A DNA stretch of 64,000 bases, from contig NC_134085.1 of NCBI RefSeq assembly GCF_000715075.1, positions 138,150,060 through 138,214,059 on the forward strand, given 5' to 3'. This DNA comes from Nicotiana tabacum. Taxonomy: Eukaryota > Streptophyta > Magnoliopsida > Solanales > Solanaceae. The notes under the pieces were generated by a model. That model saw nothing but the letters and a program-made list of their open reading frames with translations, was not told the origin of the DNA and made no database searches. The position numbers were made by a program, and so were the translations under genes. How positions within the stretch are numbered: the first letter of the stretch is position 1; every line of letters begins with the position of its first letter. Positions 10,166 through 21,231 of this stretch are shown here, piece after piece.

Positions 10166-13100
10166 TTGTACAATTCTCTTTATGCTGATATCAATGACAT
10201 GACATGCATGAGGAATCTTCGGCCCAGTTTTAAAAGCCAATCTAATTCAGAAGTAATAATACAAGAGAACGAGTGTGATGATGGGATGGATTGTAATAAT
10301 GATGAAGCTTATGAGGAAATTAGTAAAGAATTAAGCCACTTTGAAGAAAAACCCAAACCTAACTAAAATAATGTACGGGAAACTAAAATAAGTGTTCATT
10401 TGGATCCACAACTCAAGGAGGAGATAATTAAAGTATTGCATGAGTACAAAGATGTTTTTGCATGGTCATATGATGATATGCCGGGTCTAAGCACCGATTT
10501 GGTGGTTCATAAATTGCCCACTGATCCAGCACTCCTCCCTGTCAAGCAGAAGTTGAGAAAGTTCAAAACAGACATAAGTGTGAAGATCAAAGAAGAGATC
10601 TCCAAGCAGTTTGAGGCAAGGGTCATTCAGGTTACACGGTACCCCACTTGGTTAGCCAATGTCGTGCCTGTGCCAAAGAAAGATGGCAAGACCAGGGTGT
10701 GCGTCGATTATCGAGACCTTAACAAAGCAAGCCCAAAAGATAATTTCCCACTGCCCAACATCCATATACTGATCGACAATTGTGCCAAACATGATATTGG
10801 CTCTTTTGTGGATTGTTATGCGGGTTATCATCAGATTCTAATGGATAAGGAAGATGCAGAAAAGACGGCATTCATCACGCCGTAGGGAACGTATTGTTAT
10901 CGGGTCATGCCGTTTGGTTTGAAAAATGCTGGGGCAACTTATATGAGGGCCATGACAACTATCTTCCATGATATGATACATAAAGAAATTGAGGTATACG
11001 TGGATGATGTGATCGTTAAGTCTAGACAGCAATCTGACCATGTCAGAGATTTGAGAAAATTCTTTCAAAGGCTTCGTAGATACAATCTTAAGCTCAATCC
11101 TGCGAAATGTGCTTTCGGAGTGCCATCTGGGAAGTTGTTGGGATTCATAGTTAGCCGGAGAGGTATTGAATTAGACCCGTCAAAGATCAAAGCTATTCAG
11201 GAATTGCCACCTCCAAGAAACAAAACCGAGGTGATGAGTTTGTTGGGAAGACTGAACTATATCAGCAGGTTCATTGCTCAGCTCACGGCAACATGTGAAC
11301 CAATTTTCAAATTGTTAAAGAAAGATGTCGCGGTCAAATGGACTGATGAATGCCAGGAGGCTTTTGATAAAATAAAAGGGTATTTGTCAAACCCACCCGT
11401 GCTGGTCCCACCAAAACCAGGGAGGCCTTTGATTCTATATCTGACAGTTGTGGACAGTTCATTCGGCTGTGTACTGGGGCAGCATGATGTTACGGGCAGA
11501 AAGGAGCAGGCTATCTACTATCTCAGTAAGAAGTTCACATCTTACGAGGTCAAATATACTCATCTGGAAAGGACATGTTGTGCCTTAACTTGGGTGGCAC
11601 AGAAATTGAAACATTACTTGTCATCTTACACCACTTACCTTATATCTCGCTTGGACCCATTTAAGTATATTTTTCAGAAACCCATGCCCACAGGAAGGCT
11701 TGCAAAGTGGCAGATCTTACTTACAGAGTTCGACATTGTCTATGTGACACGGACTGCCATGAAAGCACAGGCATTAGCCGATCACTTGGCTGAGAACCCC
11801 GTTGATGAAGATTATGAGCCTTTGAAAACTTATTTCCCTGATGAAGAGACAATGCACATTGAAGAATTAGAACAAGATGAGAAGTCGGGATGGAAACTTT
11901 TCTTTGATGGGGCTGCAAATATGAAGGGTGTGGGAATAGGAGCAGTACTTATTTCGGAAATAGGTCAGCATTACCCCGTTACAGCTCGGCTTCGTTTCTA
12001 CTGTACAAACAACATGGCAGAATATGAGGCGTGTATATTGGGATTGAGATTAGCTGTGGATATGGGTGTACGGGAAGTCTTGGTCATGGGTGACTCGGAC
12101 TTACTGGTACACCAGATTCAAGGGGAATGGGAAACACGGGACTTGAAGCTTATACCGTATCGACAATGTCTGCATGAGCTTTGCCAGCATTTTCAGGCCA
12201 TAGAATTCAGACACATTCCAAGGATTCATAATGAGGTTGCTGACACTTTGGCTACTTTGGCGTCAATGTTGCACCATCCAGATAAGGCCTATGTTGATCC
12301 ATTGCAGATTCAAGTCCGTGATCAGCATGCTTACTGTAATGTGATAGAAGAGGAAATCGATGGAGAGCCGTGGTTCCATGATATCAAAGAGTACATCAAA
12401 GCGGGAGTATATCCAACGCAGGCCACCGGTGATCAGAAAATAACAATTCGACGGTTGGCAAGTGGGTTTTTCCTTAGTGGAAGAGTACTGTACAAAAGAA
12501 CGCCAGAGCTTGGTTTGTTGAGATGTATAGATGCACGGCAGGCCACAACTATCATGACTGAGGTGCATTCCAGAGTTTGCGGACCGCATATGAGTGGGTA
12601 TGTTCTAGCAAAGAAGATTCTTCGAGCAGGTTATTATTGGTTCACGATGGAGCGAGATTGTATCAGTTTTGTGCGTAAGTGTCATCAATGCCAAATACAT
12701 GGAGATTTGATTCATGCTCCACCATCAGAATTACATACGATGTCCGCGCCATGGCCCTTTGTTGCATGGGGCATGGATGTTATTGGGCCAATTGATCCAG
12801 CAGCATCAAATGGGCACAGATTTATCTTGGTAGCTATAGATTATTTTACCAAATGGGTGGAAGCGAAGACATTCAAGTCTGTGACCAAGAAGGCTGTAGT
12901 TGACTTCGTGCATGCAAATATCATCTGTCGGTTTAGGATCCCAAAGGTAATCATCAAAGATAATAGGGATAATCTTAATAGCCATTTGATGAAGGAGACA
13001 TGTGAGCAGTTTAAGATTGCTCACAGGCACTCTACTCCGTACCGTCCCAAGGCAAATGGTGCGGTTGAAGCGGCCAATAAGAACATAAAGAAAATACTCC

Positions 13101-13618
13101 GGAAGATGGTTGAAGGATCTAGACAATGACACGAGAAATTGCCTTTTGCATTGTTAGGATATCGCACCACCGTGCGTACCTCGGTAGGGGCGACTCCTTA
13201 CTCATTGGTATACGGTACCGAGGCGGTAATACCCGCAGAAGTGGAAATCCCATCTCTGCGAATCATTGAAGAGGCTGAAATCAATGATGATGAATGGGTG
13301 AAAAGTCGTCTTGAGCAGTTGAGTTTGATCGATGAGAAAAGATTGGCATCAGTGTGTCATGGCCAACTGTACCAACAAAGAATGGCAAGAGCATACAACA
13401 AAAAAGTACGTCCAAGGAAATTTGAAGTCGGGCAATTAGTACTGAGGCGGATCTTGTCTCATTGGTCTGAGGCAAAAGGAAAATTTGCCCCAAACTGGCA
13501 AGGACCATTTGTAGTAACCAGAGTGTTGTCTAATGGAGCATTGTATTTGACAGATGCGGAAGGAAAATGTGTAGAAATGACCATCAATTCCGATGCGGTC
13601 AAGAGATATTATGTATGA
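10166..13618 (+). pseudogene. pol: Tat-A pol: RT, RNase H, second RNase H, integrase
   Basis: One continuous frame over 3.4 kb with three in-frame stops: TAA 10364-10366, TAG 10883-10885 (in ITP*GTYCYRVMPFG, where Trp is usual) and TGA 13127-13129 (in GSRQ*HEKLPFALLGY, again Trp). RT: VCVDYRDLNKASPKDNFPLP and the catalytic YVDD at 10997-11008. First RNase H about 11420-11760, degenerate (VVDSSFGCVLG). Second, archaeal-type RNase H about 11885-12275 (WKLFFDGAAN, NNMAEYEACILGL, MGDSDLLVHQI, NEVADTLATLASM). Integrase: His/Cys finger ending CHQC; DDE residues at 12776, 12959 and 13067, the last two spaced DX35E; the usual DNG reads DNR. C-terminus about 13139-13618. Dual RNase H order is diagnostic for Tat. 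The enzyme set copies element RNA to DNA and inserts it; this copy cannot make it whole. Confidence 0.88.
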
Positions 13619-13795
13619 TTTCTTTATTTTCTAAATGTATCTGTTCGTATTTGGCATATCTTAAAGATTGAAATGATGAAGGCATTTTGTTCTGCTATCC
13701 AAACACTCATATCCCTTGTTATCCCCTTCGAGCCTTACTTATTTTTCATGCACCTCTTTCGGAATCAGCGTCATTATCAGAGAACACAAGTGCCA

Positions 13796-13880
13796 AACAT
13801 AAAAAGAAAAAGGAAAAAAAAAAGAAAAAGAAAAGAAGAAAAAGAAAAGAAGGAAAAAAAAAGGGAAAGAAGAGAAACAT
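13796..13880 (+). repeat. Purine (A/G) tract
   Basis: Almost pure AAG/AAAAG run just after pol. Low-complexity; short Lys-rich reading frames here are by-products. Confidence 0.7.
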
Positions 13881-13902
13881 AACAACGTAGTCTCTATGAA
13901 GT

Positions 13903-13947
13903 GAACTGCGTTTGACTTGATCCCGAAAGGGTACGTAGGCAGCCTTA
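13903..13947 (+). other. Structured module copy 2 of 3
   Basis: Outer stem CTGCG (13906-13910) with CGTAG (13934-13938), one G-U pair; inner hairpin CCC (13922-13924), loop GAAA, GGG (13929-13931). Shares TTTGACTTGAT and TACGTAGGCAGCC with copies 1 and 3. Confidence 0.5.
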
Positions 13948-14218
13948 CTCCAAGGTTCAGTCATACCAAATAGAAATCTAAAAATCCCCAAGCAAGAAAC
14001 TGGGGCAGAAGTGGTGACTGTTATGAAAGTTGAATTCCGAAAGTTGTAAGTTGAACCCATTGGAATTGTTTTGAGCCTTTTATTCCTTTCTTTCTAACTC
14101 AATCCAAAAGCCTACATTACGGTCCAAAGAAAGACCTTATGATCAGTTTTGAGAAATGCCAAGATGAACAGGTAGGAATAACCCACGACAGGGGCAACAC
14201 TCTGGTTCGAGCAAGAAG

Positions 14219-14352
14219 AACAAAAAATAAATGAGAGAGTCTTATGGGTGAAAACCCTCACGGGCACCGTAAGGCGACGGGAGCTGAGAAAAAAATAAAT
14301 GAGAGAGTCTTGTTGGTGAAAACCTTTATGGGCACCTCAAGGCGAAGGTGAG
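14219..14352 (+). repeat. Two-copy direct repeat, about 65-68 bp
   Basis: AAATAAATGAGAGAGTCTT then GGTGAAAACC...GGGCACC...AAGGCGA occurs twice in tandem; a third, weaker trace (GTTGATAGAAACCG, GGGACCGCAGGG) follows to about 14420. Lies in the Tat-A 3' region; no gene. Confidence 0.7.
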
Positions 14353-14419
14353 ATAAGAAATGGAAAACTGAGAAAGGTATGTTGATAGAAACCGTTTCGC
14401 GGGACCGCAGGGAAACAAG

Positions 14420-15149
14420 GTTAAGGTCTAGATAAATCAAACAAGTGATGGAAGTTCTGGGCAATGAGGTACGGCAATTGAGAGTTGTTTGTTTGGACAG
14501 ATTGGGCTGATTAATCCAAAATGCATGTCTTGACCATTGGTACTAGTTGTCTCGTTCAGATAAGTTTCTTTTCCTTCTCTTTTCAAACAGTCATCTGGTT
14601 TTGGATTCTTCTTATCCTTAACTCAAGAATCATTGCATTTCATTTTCTTTTGAGGGTTTTATCTAGATGAGATGTTTAAGTGCCAGTTTTGTTCAATGCA
14701 AGCAGAAAGGACTTCAAAGTTAACTACCAGCTTCTAGAATTGTAAAGCACAACGTAGTCAGAGCATGTCAAAAACAACTTAATGTCAAGTGGAATACAGG
14801 GAATAAACAGAAGTTTCATCGGTGAAATGATTGGGAAATGTCGTGGGAAAGGCGAAAGCTCAAATAAAAGGTCAGAAAAGTGAAATAACAGCAGGGGTGT
14901 AAAGCATTTAGGTCGCCAGAGGTTGGGAAATTTAAAAGTTGGTCAGAAAGTCAAGCGGTTCAGGGTCAGTGCGTGGAAATTAGTCAACACAAAGCAAGGC
15001 AGTGGAAGGATTTTTCAGCAAGAATGCCATCAACTAACCATAGTTTTAAACTGACGAAATTTTCTTTGATTAAGCAGGGGGAGAAAAGTTAGTTGTTGAA
15101 GAGGAATTCTCCAGGAGGGAAAAACAAGCACTAATTAGGATAAATGCAA
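14420..15149 (+). other. Tat-A 3' region, non-coding
   Basis: About 730 bp between the short repeat and the tandem arrays. I see no gene, RNA or clear repeat. Confidence 0.5.
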
Positions 15150-16190
15150 GTTGTCAGGAGTCCGCCTATAGAACAGAGACGTATTTTTCTAGTTTGACGT
15201 CAGGAGTCCGCCTGAAGAACGGAGACATACAGTTTAAATTTTAAAAATCAGGAGTCCGCCTGGAGAATAGAGACATTCATTTCAAATTTAGCAATCAGGA
15301 GTCTGCCTGGAGAACAGAGACGTACTTTTCAAGTTTGACGTCAGGAGTCCGCCTGAAGAACGGAGACATACAGCTTAAATTTTAAAAGTCAGGAGTCCGC
15401 CTGGAGAACAGAGACATACTTTTCAAGTTTGATGTCAGGAGTCCGCCTGAAGAACAGAGACATACAGTTTAAATTTTAAAAGTTAGGAGTCCGCCTGGAG
15501 AATAGAGACATTCAATTTCAAATTTAGCAATCAGGAGTCCGCCTGGAGAACAGAGACATACTTTTCAAGTTTAACGTCAGGAGTCCGCCTGAAGAACGGA
15601 GACATACAGTTTAAATTTTAAAAGTCAGGAGTCCGCCTGGAGAATAGAGATATTCAATTTCAAATTTAGCAATCAGGAGTCCGCCTGGAGAACAGAGACA
15701 TACTTTTCAAGTTTAACGTCAGGAGTCCGCCTGAAGAACGGAGACATACAGTTTAAATTTTAAAAGTTAGGAGTCCGCCTGGAGAATAGAGACATTCAAT
15801 TTCAAATTTAGCAATCAGGAGTCCGCCTGGAGAACAGAGACATACTTTTCAAGTTTAACGTCAGGAGTCCGCCTGAAGAACGGAGACACACAGTTTAAAT
15901 TTTAAAAATCAGGAGTCCGCCTGAAGAACAGAGACATACGGTTTAAATTTCAAAAATCAGGAGTCTGCCTGGAGAATAGAGACATTCAATTTCGAATTTA
16001 GCAATCAGGAGTCCGCCTGGAGAACAGAGACATACTTTTCAAGTCTGATGTCAGAAGTCCGCCCGAAGAACGGAGACACACAGTTCAAGTATTGGTTGAA
16101 GTCAGGAGCCCCCCTGGATAACAGAATGGTGATTTATTGGTTGAAGTCAGGATCCTGCCTGAAGAGAGGAATGACGTTTATTTTTAAGGT
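15150..16190 (+). repeat. Tandem array A with 142-bp three-unit higher-order repeat
   Basis: About 22 units of 45-50 bp around the core CAGGAGTCCGCCTGGAGAAC then AGAGACATAC. Three unit types differ in tail: (a) ...TTTTCAAGTTTRACGT, (b) core with GAAGAACGGAGACA and tail AGTTTAAATTTTAAAAG, (c) core with GAATAGAGACATTC and tail AATTTCAAATTTAGCAAT. They recur in the order a-b-c; type-a units start near 15532, 15674 and 15816, exactly 142 bp apart. The right end is degenerate. Tandem repeats in the 3' untranslated region are known for Tat/Ogre elements. Confidence 0.9.
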
Positions 16191-16194
16191 TGTT

Positions 16195-16905
16195 GTCGAA
16201 GTTGGGAGTCCGCCCATAGAACAGAGGCATACATTTTAGTCTTTACATTTCAAGAGTTGAAGTTGGGAGCCCGCCCAGATAATAGAGGCATACATTCAGT
16301 CTTTTCATTTCAAGTGTTGAAGTTGGGAGCCCGCCCATAGAACAGAGGCATACATTCAGTGTTTTCATTTCAAGTGTTGAAGTTGGGAGCCCGCCCATAG
16401 AACAGAGGCATACATTTTAGTCTTTACATTTCAAGAGTTGAAGTTGGGAGCCCGCCCAGATAACAGAGGCATACATTCAGTCTTTTCATTTCAAGTGTTG
16501 AAGTTGGGAGCCCGCCCATAGAACAGAGGCATACATTCAGTCTTTTCATTTCAAGTGTTGAAGTTGGGAGCCCGCCCAGATAACAGAGGCATACATTTCA
16601 GTCTTTTCATTTCAAGCATTGAAGTTGGGAGCCCGCCCAGATAACAGTGATACATTTCAGTCTTTTCATTTCAAGCATTGAGTTGGGAGCCTGCCCAGAT
16701 AACAGAGGCATACATTTCAGTCTTTATATTTCAAGCATTGAAGTTGGGAGCCCGCCCAGATAACAGAGGCATACATTTCAGTTTTTAATTTTCAAGTGTT
16801 GAAGTTGGGAGCCCGCCCATATAACAGAGGAATACATTTCAGTTTTTAATTTTCAAGTGTTGAAGTTGGGAGCCCGCCCATAGAACAGAGGCATACATTT
16901 CAAGA
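16195..16905 (+). repeat. Tandem array B, 60-bp unit
   Basis: Twelve units of about 60 bp: GAAGTTGGGAGCCCGCCCAG, ATAACAGAGGCATACATT, then CAGTCTTTTCATTTCAAGTG. The core (GGGAGCCCGCC..AACAGAGGCATAC) is related to array A's (AGGAGTCCGCC..AACAGAGACATAC), so both arrays come from one ancestral unit with different spacers. Ends just before the duplicated flank of Chr-A. Confidence 0.9.
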
Positions 16906-16939
16906 TCAAGTCAGAGGACAATAAAACAGAAGGTTACAA
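16892..16939 (+). repeat. Left copy of 48-bp duplicated flank
   Basis: CATACATTTCAAGATCAAG through GAAGGTTACAA, matching 27481-27528 with one difference. Normal target duplications of these elements are 5 bp. Confidence 0.85.
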
Positions 16940-17389
16940 GCACCAACGCACATTTCATCTAACCTTCATTATTATCTTTTAGGGCTGACGAGATCAATAT
17001 AAATGGTAGACCTAGATCATGGTCAACCAGCAATAAAATAGGACGGCATGAATATACATAGCAGGGGATGACCAGACAATCAAGAAACTACATATAAGGT
17101 ATGAGCTACCACGCTACTATGAAAGACTATACAACAAAAACTAGCCGACAAGGCATACCAAACTATACATGAGCCGACACCTGTCTATGAGCCTCTAAAA
17201 GAACATAAGTGTTGAAACATAGCCGGAACAGGGCCCCGACATACCCATAATGTCTATAACAAAAATTGCATACCAAGACCAAGGCAAGTCCGGAGAAGGG
17301 ATCTCGCCAATCACCGCTGAACTGGACAGTCTACTGTGGTGGGGGAGCTGCACCTGTCTGTCTATCAGGACCTGCAGCACGACATGCAG

Positions 17390-17409
17390 CGTCCACAAAT
17401 AAAAGGACG
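17390..17409 (-). other. U-rich-loop hairpin in Chr-A left LTR
   Basis: CGTCC (17390-17394) with GGACG (17405-17409); loop is T-rich on the - (sense) strand. Same hairpin at 25322-25341 in the right LTR. Confidence 0.4.
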
Positions 17410-18997
17410 TCAGTACGAATAAAGTACTGAGTATGTAAGGCAAGGAACCATAAATACGATCAGTAATGTAAGCAAGGATAAAGAATATACCACCTGTAAC
17501 ATCTTAGTACCTCTGAGGGCTACTTACATGAAATGCATGATACATATGTATAAATACATAAACCTTTAAAGCATTCGCCTCTGTGGGCATCATCATCATC
17601 ATATCGTACCCGGCCATAATAGGCTCGGTAGAATCGTACCCGGCCACGTGGAGCTCGGTAAAACCCAACTGATCAGTGGTTGCACAATAGGTGCAGTACC
17701 CGGCCAACTATAGCGTGGCTCGGTAGAGTAAAATAGATACATATATATAATGCATGCTCGACTCATGGAATCACATTCTAAACCTTTCGGAGTGACGTAA
17801 GGTCGGTATCCTCTGTACACGTTATTAGGACTAACTCTTCACTATGAACCTTATAAGAATCAGGAAGTACCAACAACATTGATAACATAAGACTAAGAGA
17901 AGCGACATTAACATCAATCGTTCCATAAGAGGGAAAACAATGTAAGTACTGCTAGCTTCTAAGAGTAGAGTATCTTGGAAGATCGTTCATTACATTATGT
18001 GCAATCGGAGTCGTGCAAAAGAAGGAAAGGGATAGCCTCACATACCTTGTATATACTGCCCCAATCTCAAGCTATGCAATTGTCAAAACTCCTTAGTCTA
18101 CAATAAGAGAAACGATACTATCGTTATCATTTAAGCGTCATAACTATTATGTCATCGACCACAACCTATTTTACGATGAAACGAACAGCACCTCCCCTAT
18201 ATATATGACCTCACACCATTCAAAACAGTCACCAAACAGCCCAAACAACATCAATAATAAACATATTGAGCCTCCCAAAATAGTCCACACATAGCCTAAT
18301 CACTCCATACATACGACGACCACCGTAGTCGTGTCAAACAACCTGGAAATGTTACGAATAACTATCAGCTCATAACCCTACATATATATGGTGTTTCTCC
18401 ACACCCTTCCTCCTCCAAAACTCCACAAGATAGTAGTAAAATACGCAGCCCAACAACAACGCAAAACAATCCACAAAACAATAACATTACTACCAAGCCT
18501 TTCGATATATATCTCACAAGTTCTAGCTTCAATGGCTTAGCCGCAACTTGGATAATCTTAAATACATATAGAGTAAGAGGTTCCTTACCTTTATACAGAA
18601 AGAACAACTCCAATTTGACCTTAAATTTCCATGAAATATCCCTCCAATGCTGCCACAACAACAAAAAAGCAAAACTAGCGATCAATTAGTGTTTTTCGGC
18701 ACTAGAATCACTTTAGAAGGCTTGAAATCACCTAGGATTGATATTAAGAACATGAGGGAGTATTTACAGAACATAAACCCTTTAAAACAACCTCCCACAC
18801 GAGCTGGAACAACACAAAAATGAGCAACAACAAGAAGAACAAGAGACTTACTAGCGCCACGGAATTCCCGACACTTGATTTGTGTTGTTTGCCCCTTTTT
18901 GGGTCTTGAATCTTGAGAGAACCTTGAGAGGATGTTCCTAGGGTTCTAAGGTCTGAAAATAGTGAAAATAAATGACTTAAAACGGGTTGGGTCATCC

Positions 18998-19003
18998 TAT
19001 ATA
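18998..19003 (-). promoter_or_regulatory. Putative LTR TATA box (left LTR)
   Basis: CCTATATAGG on the - strand, followed by GATGACCCAACCCG. Only the right LTR copy (26930-26935) would drive the full element. Confidence 0.35.
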
Positions 19004-19548
19004 GGTCCAAATATCTTAAACCGACTTAGTGGGCCCCATAGAGAGGTGCTTGGCGCAGTCTCGCGAAAACGTGAATATCTCTCTACTCCAAGATCGTATC
19101 GATGAACGGTTTAATGCGTTGGAAACTAGACTCATAGATCTTTAATTTGGTTGGTAGATCACCCCGTAATTCCTTGATTATGATAAAAGATTAGAAACAT
19201 TTGACCTAATGTTTAAGTAAAATTATGAACCTAAGTTGCGACAACTTTTGTCGACTTTTGTTTCATAACTCGTTTGACTTCAAGACTTATGATACGGATA
19301 TTATATGATTAAAATACCTTCATAAATGACCTCTTGAGTGTATTAAGCACCGCTAGATTACCTGAAAATTTAAGTTACAACATCCTTGATTCGTTTAACT
19401 TCTAATACTGGTTAATCACCCTTATACACTCTTGTATCACTTAAGACCAATAGGATTGACTTCTTATCATCTCAAAGATAATTCCTTCTTGGATTTATGT
19501 TAACTAATATATGGCATGAACTAACACATGTGGATATGGGTTGTAACA

Positions 19549-19560
19549 CCCTCCCCCCTT
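19549..19560 (-). other. Chr-A polypurine tract
   Basis: On the - strand AAGGGGGGAGGG lies directly against the 3' LTR start TGTTACAACCC; primes plus-strand DNA synthesis. Confidence 0.85.
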
Positions 19561-19789
19561 AGGAACATTCGTCCTCGAATGTAAGGGTTTATGGGGAGTT
19601 TAAATCATCGTGGATTCCAATGGAAATTTCCGATCAATTTTCCCCTATAAAATGGTCACTAGCAAAACTTCCAAGTAATTAAGCCCAACATATGGCTTCA
19701 AAAGGCTACACAAAGCATTATGCGTATTTACATTATCTACATATCACCATTTTGTATTAAGGAGGAGTATTCTCAAATTATTACTTACC

Positions 19790-21196
19790 TCATAGAGCCG
19801 TTTCTTCTTCCAATGTATCCTGTCTTCCACCAGCATCCTTGTTATCTTTATTCTGGAATAAGTAAGGGTATTTAGACTTCATCTCCTCTTCTTCTTCCCA
19901 TGTCATTTCTTCCATATTTTTGTTCCTCCACAATACTTTGACGGAAGCTACATCTTTTGTTCTCAGCTTGCGGACTTGCCGATCTAATATTGCTACTGGC
20001 ACTTCTTCATATGATAGGTCCTCTGTAACTTGTACATCTTTGATAGGCATGACTCGAGAAGGGTCTCCAATACATTTTCTCAACATAGATACATGGAATA
20101 CCGGGTGGACAAATTCCAATTCGGATGGCAATTCTAACTTATAAGCAACCTGTCCAATCCGTCGAAGAATTTTATACGGCCCGATATACCTTGGACTCAG
20201 CTTACCTTTCTTCCCAAAACGCATAATACCCTTCATTGGTGAGATCCTCAGGAAAACCCAATCACCAACCTCAAACTCTAGATCACGACGTCGGACATCA
20301 GAATAAGATTTTTGCCTGCTTTGTGCCGTCCTCAATCGCTCCTGTATCAATTTCACCTTCTCAATAGCTTGGTGAATCAAATCTGGCCCATATAATTCTG
20401 TTTCACCGACTTCGAACCATCCAACTGGTGATCTACATCTCCTCCCGTATAGTGCCTCATACGGGGCCATTTTAATACTGGAATGGTAGCTATTGTTATA
20501 GGCGAATTCTATGAGTGGAAGATCATCATCCCAATTCCCCTTAAAATCTAGAACACATGCTCGTAGCATATCTTCCAGTGTCTGAATGGTACGTTCAGCC
20601 TGTCCGTCAGTCTGCGGATGAAATGCAGTGCTGAGATTTACCTGTGTGCCTAAACCCTTCTGGAAAGACCTCCAAAAGTTAGCCGTAAATTGAGCTCCTC
20701 GGTCTGATATAATAGATATGGGCACACCATGAAGCCTAACAATCTCCTTGATATACAACTTTGCATAATCTTCAGCCGTGTAAGTTGTCTTCACTGGCAG
20801 AAAATGGGCACATTTTGTAAGTCGATCAATTATCACCCAGATGGAGTCAAACTTATGATAAGAGTGAGGTAATCCAATAATGAAGTCCATATTAATTACC
20901 TCCCACTTCCAGGTCGGAATCTCTATATTTTGAAGCAATCCACCGGGTTTCTGATGTTCTATCTTTACTTGTTGACAATTGGGACACTGGGCTACAAATT
21001 CTGCAATAGACTTCTTCATATTATCCCACCAATACTGCTCCTTGACATCATGATACATCTTTGTCGAGCCGGGATGGATGGAATATCTGGATTGATGAAT
21101 CTCATTCATAATCTTCTCTCGCAACCATGCCACATTAGGCACACACAATCGGCTCTGGTATCTCAGTACCCCATCTTTTCCGATCCCAAAAGCCAT
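19790..21196 (-). pseudogene. pol: Chr-A integrase with chromodomain (frameshifted from gag-pol)
   Basis: 468 residues, starting inside pol, so it is the downstream half of a polyprotein rather than an independent gene. Integrase His/Cys finger: HQSRYSIHPG...CPNC. Catalytic DDE: Asp at 20885-20887 (NMDFIIGLP), Asp at 20702-20704 (IISDRGAQFT), Glu at 20594-20596 (GQAERTIQ), spaced DX35E. GPY/F motif region: GKLSPRYIGPYKILRRIG. At about residues 397-446 a chromodomain: VPVAILDRQVRKLRTKDVAS, VKVLWRN, EEMTWEEEEEMKSKYPYLF. Chromodomains of this group are known to steer integration to heterochromatin. All key residues look sound; the only visible fault is the 1-nt frameshift just upstream (about 21240-21255). 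Confidence 0.88.
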
Positions 21197-21231
21197 ATTT
21201 TTACACTGTTGAATGCTTTCTCTTAATCGTA

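Larger units (their letters stand above)
16936..19548 (-). repeat. Chr-A 3' LTR, outer end truncated
   Basis: Matches 24868-27480. The first ~50 bp of the right copy (TGTCACGACCCAAACTGAAG to ACTTGCC) are missing here; the sequence switches to target DNA at the shared CAA(G) near 16936-16940. Inner boundary ...GGTTGTAACA at 19548. Contains a TATA-like TATATA at 18998-19003 and a hairpin CGTCC/GGACG at 17390-17409. Reading frames inside are not genes. Confidence 0.88.

Noticed and set aside
13673..13890. Lys/Arg-rich small proteins
   Set aside because: Produced by the purine tract after Tat-A integrase.
15150..16905. CRISPR-like array
   Set aside because: Spacers are themselves repeated and unit lengths vary in a higher-order pattern; plant nuclear context and position in a Tat 3' region fit a tandem repeat.
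17195..18685. Several small frames repeated at 25436-26616
   Set aside because: They are in the two Chr-A LTRs, which explains the duplication; no domain.
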